NCBI RefSeq assembly: GCF_014635545.1 | Contig: NZ_BMDA01000001.1 | Coordinates: 512,739-576,738, forward strand | DNA from: Acinetobacter courvalinii | GTDB lineage: Bacteria; Pseudomonadota; Gammaproteobacteria; Pseudomonadales; Moraxellaceae | Length of the DNA: 64,000 nt | Direction of reading: 5' to 3' | Part shown: positions 1-7,751 of the stretch, piece after piece | Numbering within the stretch: position 1 is the stretch's first letter | How the letters are laid out: every line of letters begins with the position of its first letter | Made by a program: the position numbers and the translations under genes | The notes under the pieces: model-generated | Databases searched by the model: none | What the model saw: only the letters and a program-made list of their open reading frames with translations | Told to the model about the DNA's origin: nothing

Positions 1-19
1 AGGTTACCTTGCTTTTTTT
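1..19 (+). terminator. Right arm of a terminator from an upstream tRNA
   Basis: The window opens inside a stem (AGGTTACCTTGC) followed by seven T. It closely resembles the terminator and spacer after the tRNA-Leu at 374-396, so an upstream tRNA, probably another tRNA-Leu, lies just outside the window. That is inference. Confidence 0.4.
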
Positions 20-55
20 ATGGTTAAGTCTTTTAGGCTTTAATCATGCGGTTAT

Positions 56-129
56 AGAGGATTGGTGTAATGGTAGCATGACGGTCTCCAAAACCGTTCG
101 TCAAGGTTCGAGTCCTTGATCCTCTGCCA
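56..129 (+). tRNA. tRNA-Trp (CCA)
   Basis: This 74-nt cloverleaf has a 7-bp acceptor stem AGAGGAT/ATCCTCT, an anticodon stem ACGGT/ACCGT around the loop CTCCAAA (anticodon CCA), a GGTTCGAGTCC T-arm and an encoded CCA end. The A1-U72 and G5-C68 pairs and discriminator G73 fit tryptophan identity. An identical copy lies at 433-506. Confidence 0.93.
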
Positions 130-135
130 AATCTG

Positions 136-164
136 AAAAGGACTTTTTATAAAGTCCTTTTTTT
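136..164 (+). terminator. Rho-independent terminator of tRNA-Trp
   Basis: An 11-bp perfect stem (AAAAGGACTTT with AAAGTCCTTTT) and a 4-nt loop run into a T tract, seven bases after the tRNA. The tRNA genes here are therefore separate transcription units. Confidence 0.85.
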
Positions 165-238
165 ATGTCTGTTATTTTCTCAGTTGTATATTAAAAAAGC
201 ATTAGGTTTCATAGACATGTTTTTTTTATAAAAAGGGC

Positions 239-267
239 TTGTCATGAGCAAAGTTTCTCTCTAATAT
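239..267 (+). promoter_or_regulatory. Sigma-70 promoter of tRNA-Leu
   Basis: A -35 box TTGTCA at 239-244 is separated by exactly 17 bp from a -10 box TAATAT at 262-267. It lies 11 bp before the first base of the mature tRNA-Leu. Confidence 0.7.
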
Positions 268-278
268 ACACACCCATC

Positions 279-363
279 GGGGGCGTGGCGAAATTGGTAG
301 ACGCACTGGATTTAGGTTCCAGCGCCGCAAGGTGTAAGAGTTCGAGTCTCTTCGCCCCCACCA
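279..363 (+). tRNA. tRNA-Leu (UAG)
   Basis: This 85-nt tRNA has the long variable arm typical of leucine, acceptor stem GGGGGCG/CGCCCCC, discriminator A and an encoded CCA. The anticodon stem CTGGA/TCCAG encloses TTTAGGT, so the anticodon is UAG. Confidence 0.95.
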
Positions 364-373
364 AATTTAAAAG

Positions 374-396
374 AGCAAGGCCATCTTGCTTTTTTT
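374..396 (+). terminator. Rho-independent terminator of tRNA-Leu
   Basis: Stem AGCAAG/CTTGCT with loop GCCAT is followed by a run of T. The sequence from here to the second tRNA-Trp is nearly the same as positions 1-55. Confidence 0.8.
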
Positions 397-432
397 ATGG
401 TTAAGCCTGTTAGGCAATAACCATGCTGTTAT

Positions 433-506
433 AGAGGATTGGTGTAATGGTAGCATGACGGTCTCCAAAACCGTTCGTCAAGGTTCGAGTCCTTGATCCT
501 CTGCCA
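433..506 (+). tRNA. tRNA-Trp (CCA), second copy
   Basis: Identical over its 74 nt to the tRNA-Trp at 56-129, including the CCA end and tryptophan identity bases. The preceding spacer is also conserved (the segment CTTGCTTTTTTTATGG and the GTTAT just before the tRNA), pointing to duplication of a Leu-Trp unit. Confidence 0.93.
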
Positions 507-513
507 AATAAAT

Positions 514-545
514 AAAAAAGCCCTTGTGAAAACAAGGGCTTTTTT
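514..545 (+). terminator. Rho-independent terminator of the tRNA block
   Basis: Perfect stem AAAAAAGCCCTTGT with ACAAGGGCTTTTTT and loop GAAA, ending in a T run. From here to the next gene at 840 the sequence is AT-rich and I see nothing else. Confidence 0.88.
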
Positions 546-839
546 ATTTGTCTGTGATATGTCCTTATCTCATCTCTCTTTTAAAAAGCGTATTATCTTT
601 TATAAATCTTGCATTCAAATTGAAATGCAGGTGATTCAATCAGTACTGGCAGCAGATTCTGTGGATTTGAAAAATTTAAAATGACGGTTTTACAATCAAC
701 TAGTATGAATGGATAAAAAGACTTTATTTTTATTACTATTGTAATTATTTATTCACTATAGTAAATTAAATTCATGGTGAATGATTCATTCTAGAGGAAT
801 TCTTTGCCTAAATTTTAAGTTTATGTGAAGAGATATAAA

Positions 840-1283
840 ATGTTAGATATTCGTATGTCGCGTCCGGATGAGGGTGCTGAGGTGATTGCAATCTGGAAAA
901 GTTCTGTTGATGCAACTCACCAGTTTCTTAAGCCTGAAGATCGTCTTGAAATTGAGAAAGAGGTGGTTGGCTTTTTTTCAGAGACGCCTGTATGGGTTGC
1001 TGTAAATCCGGAAGATCAACCGCTGGGCTTTATGTTCTTGCATGAAGGGCATATGGAAGCATTATTCATTGCTGCCACAGCCCGTGGACAAGGCGTTGGA
1101 AAGTTTTTGGTATCTCATGCTTTAACGCTATATCCTAATCTTACCATTGATGTGAATGAGCAAAACCAGCAGGCGGTTGGATTTTATCAACATCTCGGTT
1201 TTCAGGTAACAGGACGCTCAGAACTTGATAGTCAAGGCCGAGCCTATCCATTATTACATCTTGCGATTAACTCCAAGGCTTAA
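840..1283 (+). CDS. yjaB: YjaB-like GNAT-family N-acetyltransferase
   Basis: A 147-residue single-domain acetyl-CoA-dependent N-acetyltransferase. From memory it aligns end to end with Escherichia coli YjaB: an N-terminal IRMSRPDEG-type segment, the SVDATHQFL stretch, the acetyl-CoA loop ARGQGVGK and the C-terminal NVNEQNxQAVGFY-type motif (here DVNEQNQQAVGFY). The substrate is unknown. I prefer the ATG at 840, preceded by a GAAGAGA ribosome site, over the GTG at 825, because it matches the YjaB N-terminus. It is convergent with the regulator at 1355-1945. Confidence 0.85.
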   Translation: MLDIRMSRPDEGAEVIAIWKSSVDATHQFLKPEDRLEIEKEVVGFFSETPVWVAVNPEDQPLGFMFLHEGHMEALFIAATARGQGVGKFLVSHALTLYPNLTIDVNEQNQQAVGFYQHLGFQVTGRSELDSQGRAYPLLHLAINSKA

Positions 1284-1354
1284 TACTATTTTTATTAAAT
1301 CATAGCTACTGGGTTAGCTGATTAGGGGTGAAATCTGGTTTTGACCCTTCATTG

Positions 1355-1945
1355 CTAACTCTGTTTCTGGCCAAAACTCACCATATAAACACAAGGTTGT
1401 TGATTATCAGGATTGGTTAATTGGCAATCTGCAGGTTGAGTGAGTGCGATGCAATCTCCAGTTTCCAGATGAAAGCGTTGTGTATCAACTTGAATATCAA
1501 GTTGTCCGCTTAATATCCAAATGGTTTGTCCATTAAGATGCTGGTATGCGCTTGAAGGAATGCTGAATTGTCCTGCCGGTGGAACTTCGACTTTAATCAT
1601 TTCCGGATTTGCGCCTGCGGGCGAGATTGACCAGCGGGTAAGTCCCAATTGTGTGTCTGTCCAATAGTGTTGTTGCGATTTTTTAGAGACCAATACATGT
1701 GTGTTTTGGCTGAGTTCAGCTTCTGCAAATAATTTGGATAGGGTAATGCCCAAGGCACTGGCCAAGCGGCTGAGAATGGCTGCACTTGGACTGGAAGCCC
1801 CGCGCTCAACCTTGCTGATCATGGCTTGGCTGACGCCTGAATATTGTGCTAATTCGGCAACAGTCCATCCCTTACTTTTTCTTTGCTTAAGTAGTAAACG
1901 AGCAATTTCATTATCAAGCATCTGACTGTCAGCTTTTTCAACCAT
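1355..1945 (-). CDS. XRE-family regulator with C-terminal cupin sensor domain
   Basis: A 196-residue cytoplasmic transcription regulator. Residues about 10-70 form a Cro/C1-type helix-turn-helix (WTVAELAQYSGVSQAMISKVERG), and residues about 105-190 a small beta-barrel cupin (GQFSIPSSAYQHLNG, LETGDCIALTQP) of the kind that senses a small ligand. The family (SinR- or PuuR-like XRE-cupin proteins) often controls amino-acid or polyamine genes; the target here is unknown. I start at the ATG at 1945, which has an AGGT site upstream, rather than the in-frame TTG at 1960. Confidence 0.82.
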   Translation of the reverse strand: MVEKADSQMLDNEIARLLLKQRKSKGWTVAELAQYSGVSQAMISKVERGASSPSAAILSRLASALGITLSKLFAEAELSQNTHVLVSKKSQQHYWTDTQLGLTRWSISPAGANPEMIKVEVPPAGQFSIPSSAYQHLNGQTIWILSGQLDIQVDTQRFHLETGDCIALTQPADCQLTNPDNQQPCVYMVSFGQKQS

Positions 1946-2551
1946 GAGATGAACCTGCAATTTCGGACAGGCATATTATGCGACAGAAATGAGATGAATG
2001 TTGCATAAAATTGGTATAGAAACAAACGAGTACAATGAGTATTTTTTGTTTCTACAAAATCTGTTTTGATGCTGAACATAGGGCATTATGAGTTGGTATT
2101 GATATAGGGGATTTACCTTGTTATTGAGCCTTTTGTCTTGTCCACAGCCCTTAGATATTGAGTTATTGTAGGATAAAAAGTATGGTTTTCTCCTGAAAAA
2201 ATCAGTAATAGATTCAGCATAACGATCTAGACTTATACTGTACTTGTTTTGATAAACAGTGAATGATGTGATGATGTTTTAATCCTATATTTATTCTAGC
2301 TTTTCAATTCTTTTAAGGCATATAACACCAGAGTTTATTATTTTCCTAGCTAAAGACTTTTTCATTTTTACAGAAATAAAATCTTATAATTAAATCAAAT
2401 GAGGGTTTCTATAGCGGAGAGAGTGATATAAAAAATTCAGGTACTCTCCAAGTAAAAAGTTAAGAAACAAACGGCATTAATGGTATGCCGTTTAAAATGA
2501 AAAAGGATCAACAGCTTTGTCGGTCACTTTGAAATATTTTCAAAGTCAGGA
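1946..2551. other. Gene-poor spacer with one hairpin
   Basis: About 600 bp of AT-rich sequence between two minus-strand genes. It must hold the promoter of the XRE-cupin gene near 1950-2050. The only clear structure is a hairpin at 2469-2493 (AAACGGCAT, loop TAATGGT, ATGCCGTTT), 58 bp downstream of the dehydrogenase stop, probably its terminator. I see no coding signal in the rest. Confidence 0.55.
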
Positions 2552-3316
2552 TTACATATGCGCACCACCATCAATGCGTAGTTCTGTACCTGTAATAAAT
2601 TCACCATCATCTGAGGCTAACATGGCAATTGCACCCGCTACAGAATCAGGTGAACCATAACCACCTGGAATTGCTGGGGTATGTTTAGCGTATAAACTCA
2701 AATCGGCGCCTTCTGGTAGAGGAGATGTGTTGGTCATACCTGAAGCGATACCTCCGGGGACTACAGCTACAGCGCGTAAGCCCTGGCTTGCATATTCTGA
2801 TGCAATAGCATGAGTAAAAGACTGAATTCCTCCCTTAGTCGCTGCATAAGCGGCAAAATAAGGATGGGCAAAACTTGCCGACGTGGAGCTAAAATTAACG
2901 ACAACGCCTTTTCCTGATTTAAGAAGAGCGGGGAGCGCCTGTCGTGTAACCAGAAATGTGCTGGTGAGGTTAACTTTAATTAACGTGTTCCAAAGTTCTA
3001 AGCTGGTTTCTAAAAAGTGTGCACCCCTGAGTATTCCAGCGGCATTAACAAGGACTTCTAAACCACCAACTTGAGCTATGATATTGCCGACTTTCTCCTG
3101 AACCTGTTGTTCCTCTGCTAAATCAATGGTGAGAGTTAACAAACGTTCTGCATTACCATTATTTTCTGCCTGTTCGGTGGTTTTCTTTAGACCAGCCTCT
3201 GAAATATCCGCTGCAATGACGGTGCCACCCTCAGCAAGCAATCTTGCTACAGTGGCCTGACCAATCCCGGATCCTGCACCTGTAACCAAGATACGGCGCC
3301 CTTTAAATCTTTCCAT
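2552..3316 (-). CDS. Short-chain dehydrogenase/reductase (SDR family)
   Basis: A 254-residue classical SDR oxidoreductase. It has the N-terminal NAD(P)-binding TGAGSGIG motif (residues about 12-19), the NAAG motif, and a catalytic Ser (FSSTSAS) followed by Tyr and Lys in YAATKG. An Asp in the ADIS turn after the second beta strand suggests NAD(H) preference. The C-terminal IDGGAHM ending is typical of FabG-like and sugar or hydroxy-acid dehydrogenases. I use the ATG at 3316 (MERFKGRRILVTGAG); the longer frame adds a non-homologous tail. The substrate is not predictable, but the nearby permease, IclR regulator, porin and amidohydrolase suggest a catabolic role. Confidence 0.85.
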   Translation of the reverse strand: MERFKGRRILVTGAGSGIGQATVARLLAEGGTVIAADISEAGLKKTTEQAENNGNAERLLTLTIDLAEEQQVQEKVGNIIAQVGGLEVLVNAAGILRGAHFLETSLELWNTLIKVNLTSTFLVTRQALPALLKSGKGVVVNFSSTSASFAHPYFAAYAATKGGIQSFTHAIASEYASQGLRAVAVVPGGIASGMTNTSPLPEGADLSLYAKHTPAIPGGYGSPDSVAGAIAMLASDDGEFITGTELRIDGGAHM

Positions 3317-3786
3317 AGTTCTATCTCTAGATTTATTTAAAAAAAGTAGTTTTATTAAAAAAACTACAGTTGGCATATAGAGTTTAATCACAAAGTGATG
3401 AATAAAAGTTTTTAGATTTTTACCTTAAAAATTCATTTTAAAATTTACTTTTATTTTGTAAGTTACCTTAAAGATAAAATTTTTTATGGTCAATATGATA
3501 ACAACGAAATGTATTATAGGAATTATTATTAATAAATTTTATCGTGAATTTTTAAATACTATGTATTTGATTTTACTTGTGTATCTTAAATTTCAATATG
3601 ATTTATTAAAATATAAGGATGCAAATAAAAACAATATTTATCTTTTTGGGATTTAATTTTTGATAATTTGGGTTTTATTTTTAATTTTATAGATATGTTT
3701 TTTAAATTTTTTATTGAAATAAATATTGAGGTCATAGATTGAGAATTTTTATTTAATTTTTTGTAGGTTTGTGCAGAGTAATTTTC
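3317..3786. other. AT-rich spacer upstream of the SDR gene
   Basis: About 470 bp of strongly AT-rich DNA between the permease terminator and the dehydrogenase start. It should contain the dehydrogenase promoter. An open frame on the minus strand here is dominated by Lys, Ile and Asn, as expected from base composition, and starts inside the terminator stem, so I do not call it a gene. Confidence 0.45.
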
Positions 3787-3819
3787 AAAAAGTAACAAGA
3801 AAGTGGCCTTGTTACTTTT
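3787..3819 (-). terminator. Terminator of the NCS1 permease gene
   Basis: Perfect 12-bp stem (AAAAGTAACAAG with CTTGTTACTTTT) 23 bp beyond the permease stop. On the minus strand it ends in a run of T. Confidence 0.75.
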
Positions 3820-3842
3820 CAAATCATGAATTTGATTGGGGG

Positions 3843-5264
3843 CTAAAGCGTATTGGATTTAAGCTGGTGCTGTTTGATACCGGAAAAGATCTTTTGACAA
3901 GCGAAATAGAGCAATGCGGTAAAAAATAGCCCCATGATCCATGACAGATCTACACCACCTAATAACTCTGCAATTTTTCCTTGATAAATTTTGGTATGAA
4001 TAAACGGAAGCTGAAACAGAATACCTGCAACATAGCAACCGATGCCGATCATATTCCAGCGACCATAGATACCATTGGGATCAAACAGGGCTGAAATTTC
4101 ACATTTTTCTTTAGAAATGAAGTAGTAATCCACTAAGTTAATGGCGCTCCATGGAATAAAAAATGTGAGTAAGAAAAGAATAAAGGATTTAAAGGTATTG
4201 AGAAAAGATTGCTCACCTAAGATAGCAATAACGGTTGAAATCGCGACAATGCCTAGCACTGAAATCAAACGCTGTTTTTTAGTGATATTTATAGAACCTT
4301 TAAAACCGCTATAGATCGTGGCAATACACATGAAACAGCCGTATGAATTGAGTGTTGAGATCGTCAGTTTTCCGAAAGCAATACTGAAATAAAGTAAGGT
4401 AGCGATGGCACCAGCACTTCCTAGACCGATGACATAAGCGACTTCATTTCCAACAAAGTTCCCTTGAGCAATCTGGGCGATGAATACACCTAAGGTCATC
4501 GAAATTTGGGAACCGATAAACGAACCTAACGCCACCGCCCAGAATACTTTGGATGATGAGGTCTGTTTAGGTAAATAACGAGAATAATCTGCAACATAAG
4601 GTCCAAAGGCGATTTGCCATGAGGCTGAAAGAGAAACAGCAAGCAAAAATGTTGACCAGTTGAAATGTTTAACGGACATTAAGCTGCCAAGATCAACAAT
4701 CAGCATCATTTTGACTAAGATAATCGAAAAAGTAACCATTCCTAAAATACTGGCAACTTTTCCAATCCAGTGAATGGCTTTATACCCCACTGTTGCCAGA
4801 ACAATAATAATCGAGGCAAAAATAACAATTCCTGAAATATTGCTTATATTGAATAGTTTGGCGATGGCTTGTCCTGATAAAACTGTCCCGGTGGCGGTGA
4901 AGCCAATATACATGAGACTGACCAGAAAAATTGGAATACAGGCACCATATACCCCAAACTGAACCCGGCTTGAGATCATTTGTGGGAGACCAAGTTTTGG
5001 ACCTTGCGCAGCATGTAAGGCCATGATCGAAGCACCGAATGCCTGTCCAATCATAAGACCAATAATTGACCAGGAAACGTCTCCACCTAGTACAACAGCC
5101 AAGGCGCCCGTAACGATTGCAGTGATTTGTAGATTCGCTCCAAACCACAGGGTAAATTGGCTGAATACACTGCCATGTCTTTCGTTTTCAGGAATAAAGT
5201 CTATAGAGCGATTTTCTATAAAACTATTTTGCTGTTGTTGATCAATATCATTGCTTTGTTGCAT
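3843..5264 (-). CDS. NCS1-family purine/cytosine-type permease
   Basis: A 473-residue inner-membrane transporter with about 12 hydrophobic segments. It belongs to the nucleobase:cation symporter-1 family (CodB, allantoin and hydantoin permeases, fungal purine-cytosine permeases). Family features include FTLWFGANLQITAIVTGAL near the N-terminus and DYSRYLP after the sixth segment. It is probably a proton- or sodium-coupled importer of a nucleobase or related N-heterocycle; the substrate cannot be fixed from sequence. The start has a good AAAGGAAC ribosome site. It lies between the IclR regulator and the dehydrogenase, all on the minus strand, with a 28-bp palindrome in its upstream region. Confidence 0.87.
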   Translation of the reverse strand: MQQSNDIDQQQQNSFIENRSIDFIPENERHGSVFSQFTLWFGANLQITAIVTGALAVVLGGDVSWSIIGLMIGQAFGASIMALHAAQGPKLGLPQMISSRVQFGVYGACIPIFLVSLMYIGFTATGTVLSGQAIAKLFNISNISGIVIFASIIIVLATVGYKAIHWIGKVASILGMVTFSIILVKMMLIVDLGSLMSVKHFNWSTFLLAVSLSASWQIAFGPYVADYSRYLPKQTSSSKVFWAVALGSFIGSQISMTLGVFIAQIAQGNFVGNEVAYVIGLGSAGAIATLLYFSIAFGKLTISTLNSYGCFMCIATIYSGFKGSINITKKQRLISVLGIVAISTVIAILGEQSFLNTFKSFILFLLTFFIPWSAINLVDYYFISKEKCEISALFDPNGIYGRWNMIGIGCYVAGILFQLPFIHTKIYQGKIAELLGGVDLSWIMGLFFTALLYFACQKIFSGIKQHQLKSNTL

Positions 5265-5575
5265 CGAAAGTTCCTTTTATTATTCAATATTTCCTATCAA
5301 TCCTGGCATTGATCAGCGGCCAAACTGAGCATAGTGAAGCCACTTATACTCAATATGCCTCTTGCTGCTTTATTGTCTTATGTGTAAACATGAATACTCA
5401 TGTATATACAACTTGGCTTTTTAAAATAACCTGATCACTAAAAAAAAAGCAATAGATTTAAAAGGGGAAAGCGATAATAATCTTTTAATGCACTGAATAT
5501 AAAAGTATTTTATTAATTTGAAGGAGATAATAGAAATAAAAAACGATAAATCTGATGTATTTCAATATTGGTTTA

Positions 5576-5603
5576 TGAATTGGATAAAATTTTATCCAAT
5601 TCA
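5576..5603. promoter_or_regulatory. Perfect 28-bp palindrome between permease and iclR-type gene
   Basis: The half-site TGAATTGGATAAAA is followed by its exact reverse complement. It lies 40 bp past the IclR-family stop and about 310 bp before the permease start. The AT-rich symmetric form and lack of a following T run fit a dimeric regulator site (for example the neighbouring IclR protein) better than a terminator. The rest of 5265-5643 is AT-rich and shows nothing else clear. Confidence 0.5.
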
Positions 5604-5643
5604 ATATTATATCTGAACAAAATAGGCCATGATTAGAAAATAT

Positions 5644-6453
5644 TTATAACATGCTCCGTATTTCACTCGCTGTATTTTTTAATAAAGGTAGAATTTGTTT
5701 AGTAAGATAATCCTGTGTTACCTTGTTTTTTTGAGAAATACAGTTTAAGGCAGCAACATGTTTACCTGTGGAGTCGATGATAGGGACCGCAAGTGCAATA
5801 ATTCCAAGTTCATGTTCATCGATTGATAAACAATAATCTTGCATAGAAATTTGCTTTAAAATATTTAAAAAAATAATTTCATCTGTATGGGTAAATGGAG
5901 TAAGACGTTTTAATCCATATTTTTTAAGCCATGTAAACTGTTGCTGTTTACTAAGAGCAGCCAATAATACTTTTCCTGTCGAGGTAGCATGAGCGGGTAG
6001 TCGATTACCCAGATGTACTCCGTAAGGACTGATTCTGAGATTCTCTTGCTGGGGTAAATAACTACGGGCAATCGGTACGATTTCATTATCATCCAGTACA
6101 ACCACGGAAAATGTTAAAGTCGTTTGAGCAGACAGTAAATTGAGAATCGGTTGCGAAATTTTTGAAAGATGAGACGAATGAAGATAAGTGCTAGAAAAAC
6201 GTAATACTTTGTGTGTTAACCAGTAAAAGTACTCATCTGTATCTAGATAGCCTAGAAATTTTAATGTTTTCAAATGTCTACGTGCTGCAGTTCTACTAAT
6301 CTGGGTCTTTTCTGCAATTTGAGTAACATTTAATTTTTGCCGTTCAGTACTAAATGCTTCTAGCAGACTTAACCCTTTTGCTAAGGCATTAATATAGTCT
6401 TCTTCCTTTATAAACTCATGTGTATAAGTGTTCTCAATTAACTTGTCTTTCAT
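5644..6453 (-). CDS. IclR-family transcriptional regulator
   Basis: A 269-residue regulator. Residues about 20-85 are the winged helix-turn-helix (LNVTQIAEKTQISRTAARRH); residues about 95-265 form the IclR effector domain, with LPAHATSTGKVLLAAL, LTPFT and DEHELGIIALAVPI as recognisable segments. IclR proteins bind aromatic or small carboxylic ligands and control nearby catabolic genes. The ATG at 6453 has a good AAGGAA site; the longer frame to 6507 would run through the palindrome at 6479-6491. It is divergent from the small ORF, porin and amidohydrolase genes. Confidence 0.87.
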   Translation of the reverse strand: MKDKLIENTYTHEFIKEEDYINALAKGLSLLEAFSTERQKLNVTQIAEKTQISRTAARRHLKTLKFLGYLDTDEYFYWLTHKVLRFSSTYLHSSHLSKISQPILNLLSAQTTLTFSVVVLDDNEIVPIARSYLPQQENLRISPYGVHLGNRLPAHATSTGKVLLAALSKQQQFTWLKKYGLKRLTPFTHTDEIIFLNILKQISMQDYCLSIDEHELGIIALAVPIIDSTGKHVAALNCISQKNKVTQDYLTKQILPLLKNTASEIRSML

Positions 6454-6478
6454 TATAAAATTCCTTTTAAATATTTTG

Positions 6479-6491
6479 TCCGCCAGGCGGA
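6479..6491. promoter_or_regulatory. GC-rich 13-bp palindrome in the iclR-type gene leader
   Basis: TCCGCC-A-GGCGGA is a perfect inverted repeat 25 bp upstream of the regulator start, in otherwise AT-rich DNA. It may be an autoregulatory operator, but I have no direct evidence of binding. Confidence 0.35.
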
Positions 6492-6585
6492 TGAAAGTAT
6501 CATACAACGGTTTTTTTCTTATTCATGTTATAGCACCAACTAAATTTAAAAATTAGTTTATCCAGAAAGAAGTGGAGGCTAATTT

Positions 6586-6714
6586 ATGGAAGGCTTAAAT
6601 AAAAAAATGCAATTGTTGATTCAGCATCAGAAACTTTATCAATTAAAAAATTATTGTCAAAGGTTAGGAAAGAAGAAGTACTCTCCTGAGTTTTTTGTTT
6701 TTAGTCGCAGTTAA
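6586..6714 (+). CDS. Candidate 42-residue small protein
   Basis: An ATG preceded by a strong AGTGGAGG ribosome site opens a 42-codon frame (starting MEGLNKKMQLLIQHQKLYQL) ending at a TAA. The product is basic, with a Lys/Gln-rich helical first half and no signal peptide or membrane segment. It lies in the divergent region between the IclR gene and the porin gene, 105 bp before the porin start. I do not recognise it. The ribosome site is the main evidence; it could instead be a leader peptide. Confidence 0.4.
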   Translation: MEGLNKKMQLLIQHQKLYQLKNYCQRLGKKKYSPEFFVFSRS

Positions 6715-6819
6715 ATTTATTGAAATAAATTTATCCGTCTAAAATATTATATTAAATCGCGTATTGATTGAAGAATAGAATCATTATTTTTAATAAAACT
6801 TAATTGTTTAAGTTGAAAC

Positions 6820-7713
6820 ATGGATGTATGTAAGATGTATTTAAAATATATAAAGATGGTTTTTATACTGATATTTTATAGTATTTCTGCGAAAGGGTTT
6901 GCAAAGGAGGATGCAGAGAGTCGATTAAGTTTTTCTGGCAATATTTCAGTTGCTTCGGCTTATATCAATCGAGGCATGACCAACTTTCCAGAAAATGAAG
7001 ATGTCGCAATACAAAGCTTTCTTAAGTTGAACTATCAGAATTTTTATATTTCTTTTTTTAATAGCAAGCTTGGATATTCATTTAGTGAAATTCAGAAAGA
7101 TGAGTATTTGTATCGACAGGCTGAAACCCAGATTAATCCAGCTCTTCCTGCTGAAGAATATGAACAGGCTTTATACCAAGCGTATAGGCACCTGTCGCAG
7201 AATGCAAAGAAAGTATCGAATTTTAGCTACTATGAAAATGATTTTTTCATAGGCTACGAAAATAGTTATGCAAAGTTAGATTATGACGTAAATCTAAAAT
7301 ATTTATATTATCCAGAATCTGATCATACGGGTGGTTTAGAGGCAGGCCTTTTTCTAAAGTATCCTATTCGGAAGGATAAAGATCGTGTTGGAATCAGCTT
7401 TGAGACCTATTTGAATGATGTTTATTTTATGAATAAAGGTGACACCTATATTGAGTTGAATTACGCCACTCTAATATATCCTGGCTACTATTTTAATCTT
7501 TATGCTGGTTTTTCATACTTTGAAAAAAACGGTACCTATGTAAAAAATTCGACAGAAGATTTTGTTTTTAGACATACCACATTTGAATTTTCGCATGCCT
7601 TTGATCAGAAAGAGCAGGCCATAGGATGGATGCAATATATTGTGGGTGGAAAAGACCGCTTTAGTGAACGTCAGAAAAATCTGCTGGTTGCAGGCTTAAG
7701 TTATAACTTTTAA
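6820..7713 (+). CDS. TorF-like putative outer-membrane porin
   Basis: A 297-residue exported protein. A short N-terminal hydrophobic stretch (MVFILIFYSISAKGFA) acts as signal peptide. The rest is rich in aromatic, alternating strands and begins with SGNISVASAYINRGMTNF, the pattern of the TorF family (GNVxLxSxYxxRGxS). The C-terminus ends in LSYNF with a terminal Phe, as outer-membrane beta barrels do. It probably provides substrate passage for the linked catabolic genes. The start is uncertain (ATGs at 6820, 6835 and 6856), since none has a clear ribosome site. The amidohydrolase starts 38 bp downstream, suggesting one operon. Confidence 0.7.
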   Translation: MDVCKMYLKYIKMVFILIFYSISAKGFAKEDAESRLSFSGNISVASAYINRGMTNFPENEDVAIQSFLKLNYQNFYISFFNSKLGYSFSEIQKDEYLYRQAETQINPALPAEEYEQALYQAYRHLSQNAKKVSNFSYYENDFFIGYENSYAKLDYDVNLKYLYYPESDHTGGLEAGLFLKYPIRKDKDRVGISFETYLNDVYFMNKGDTYIELNYATLIYPGYYFNLYAGFSYFEKNGTYVKNSTEDFVFRHTTFEFSHAFDQKEQAIGWMQYIVGGKDRFSERQKNLLVAGLSYNF

Positions 7714-7751
7714 TTAAATTTTAAATAGTAAGATCGTTTTTGGAGTAAAAC

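Noticed and set aside
493-684. Open 63-codon frame starting in the second tRNA-Trp
   Set aside because: It starts within the tRNA and runs through its terminator; chance frame.
3586-3822. Open 78-codon minus-strand frame after the permease
   Set aside because: Begins with TTG inside the permease terminator stem and is nearly all Lys, Ile, Asn and Ser, as random AT-rich DNA would give.
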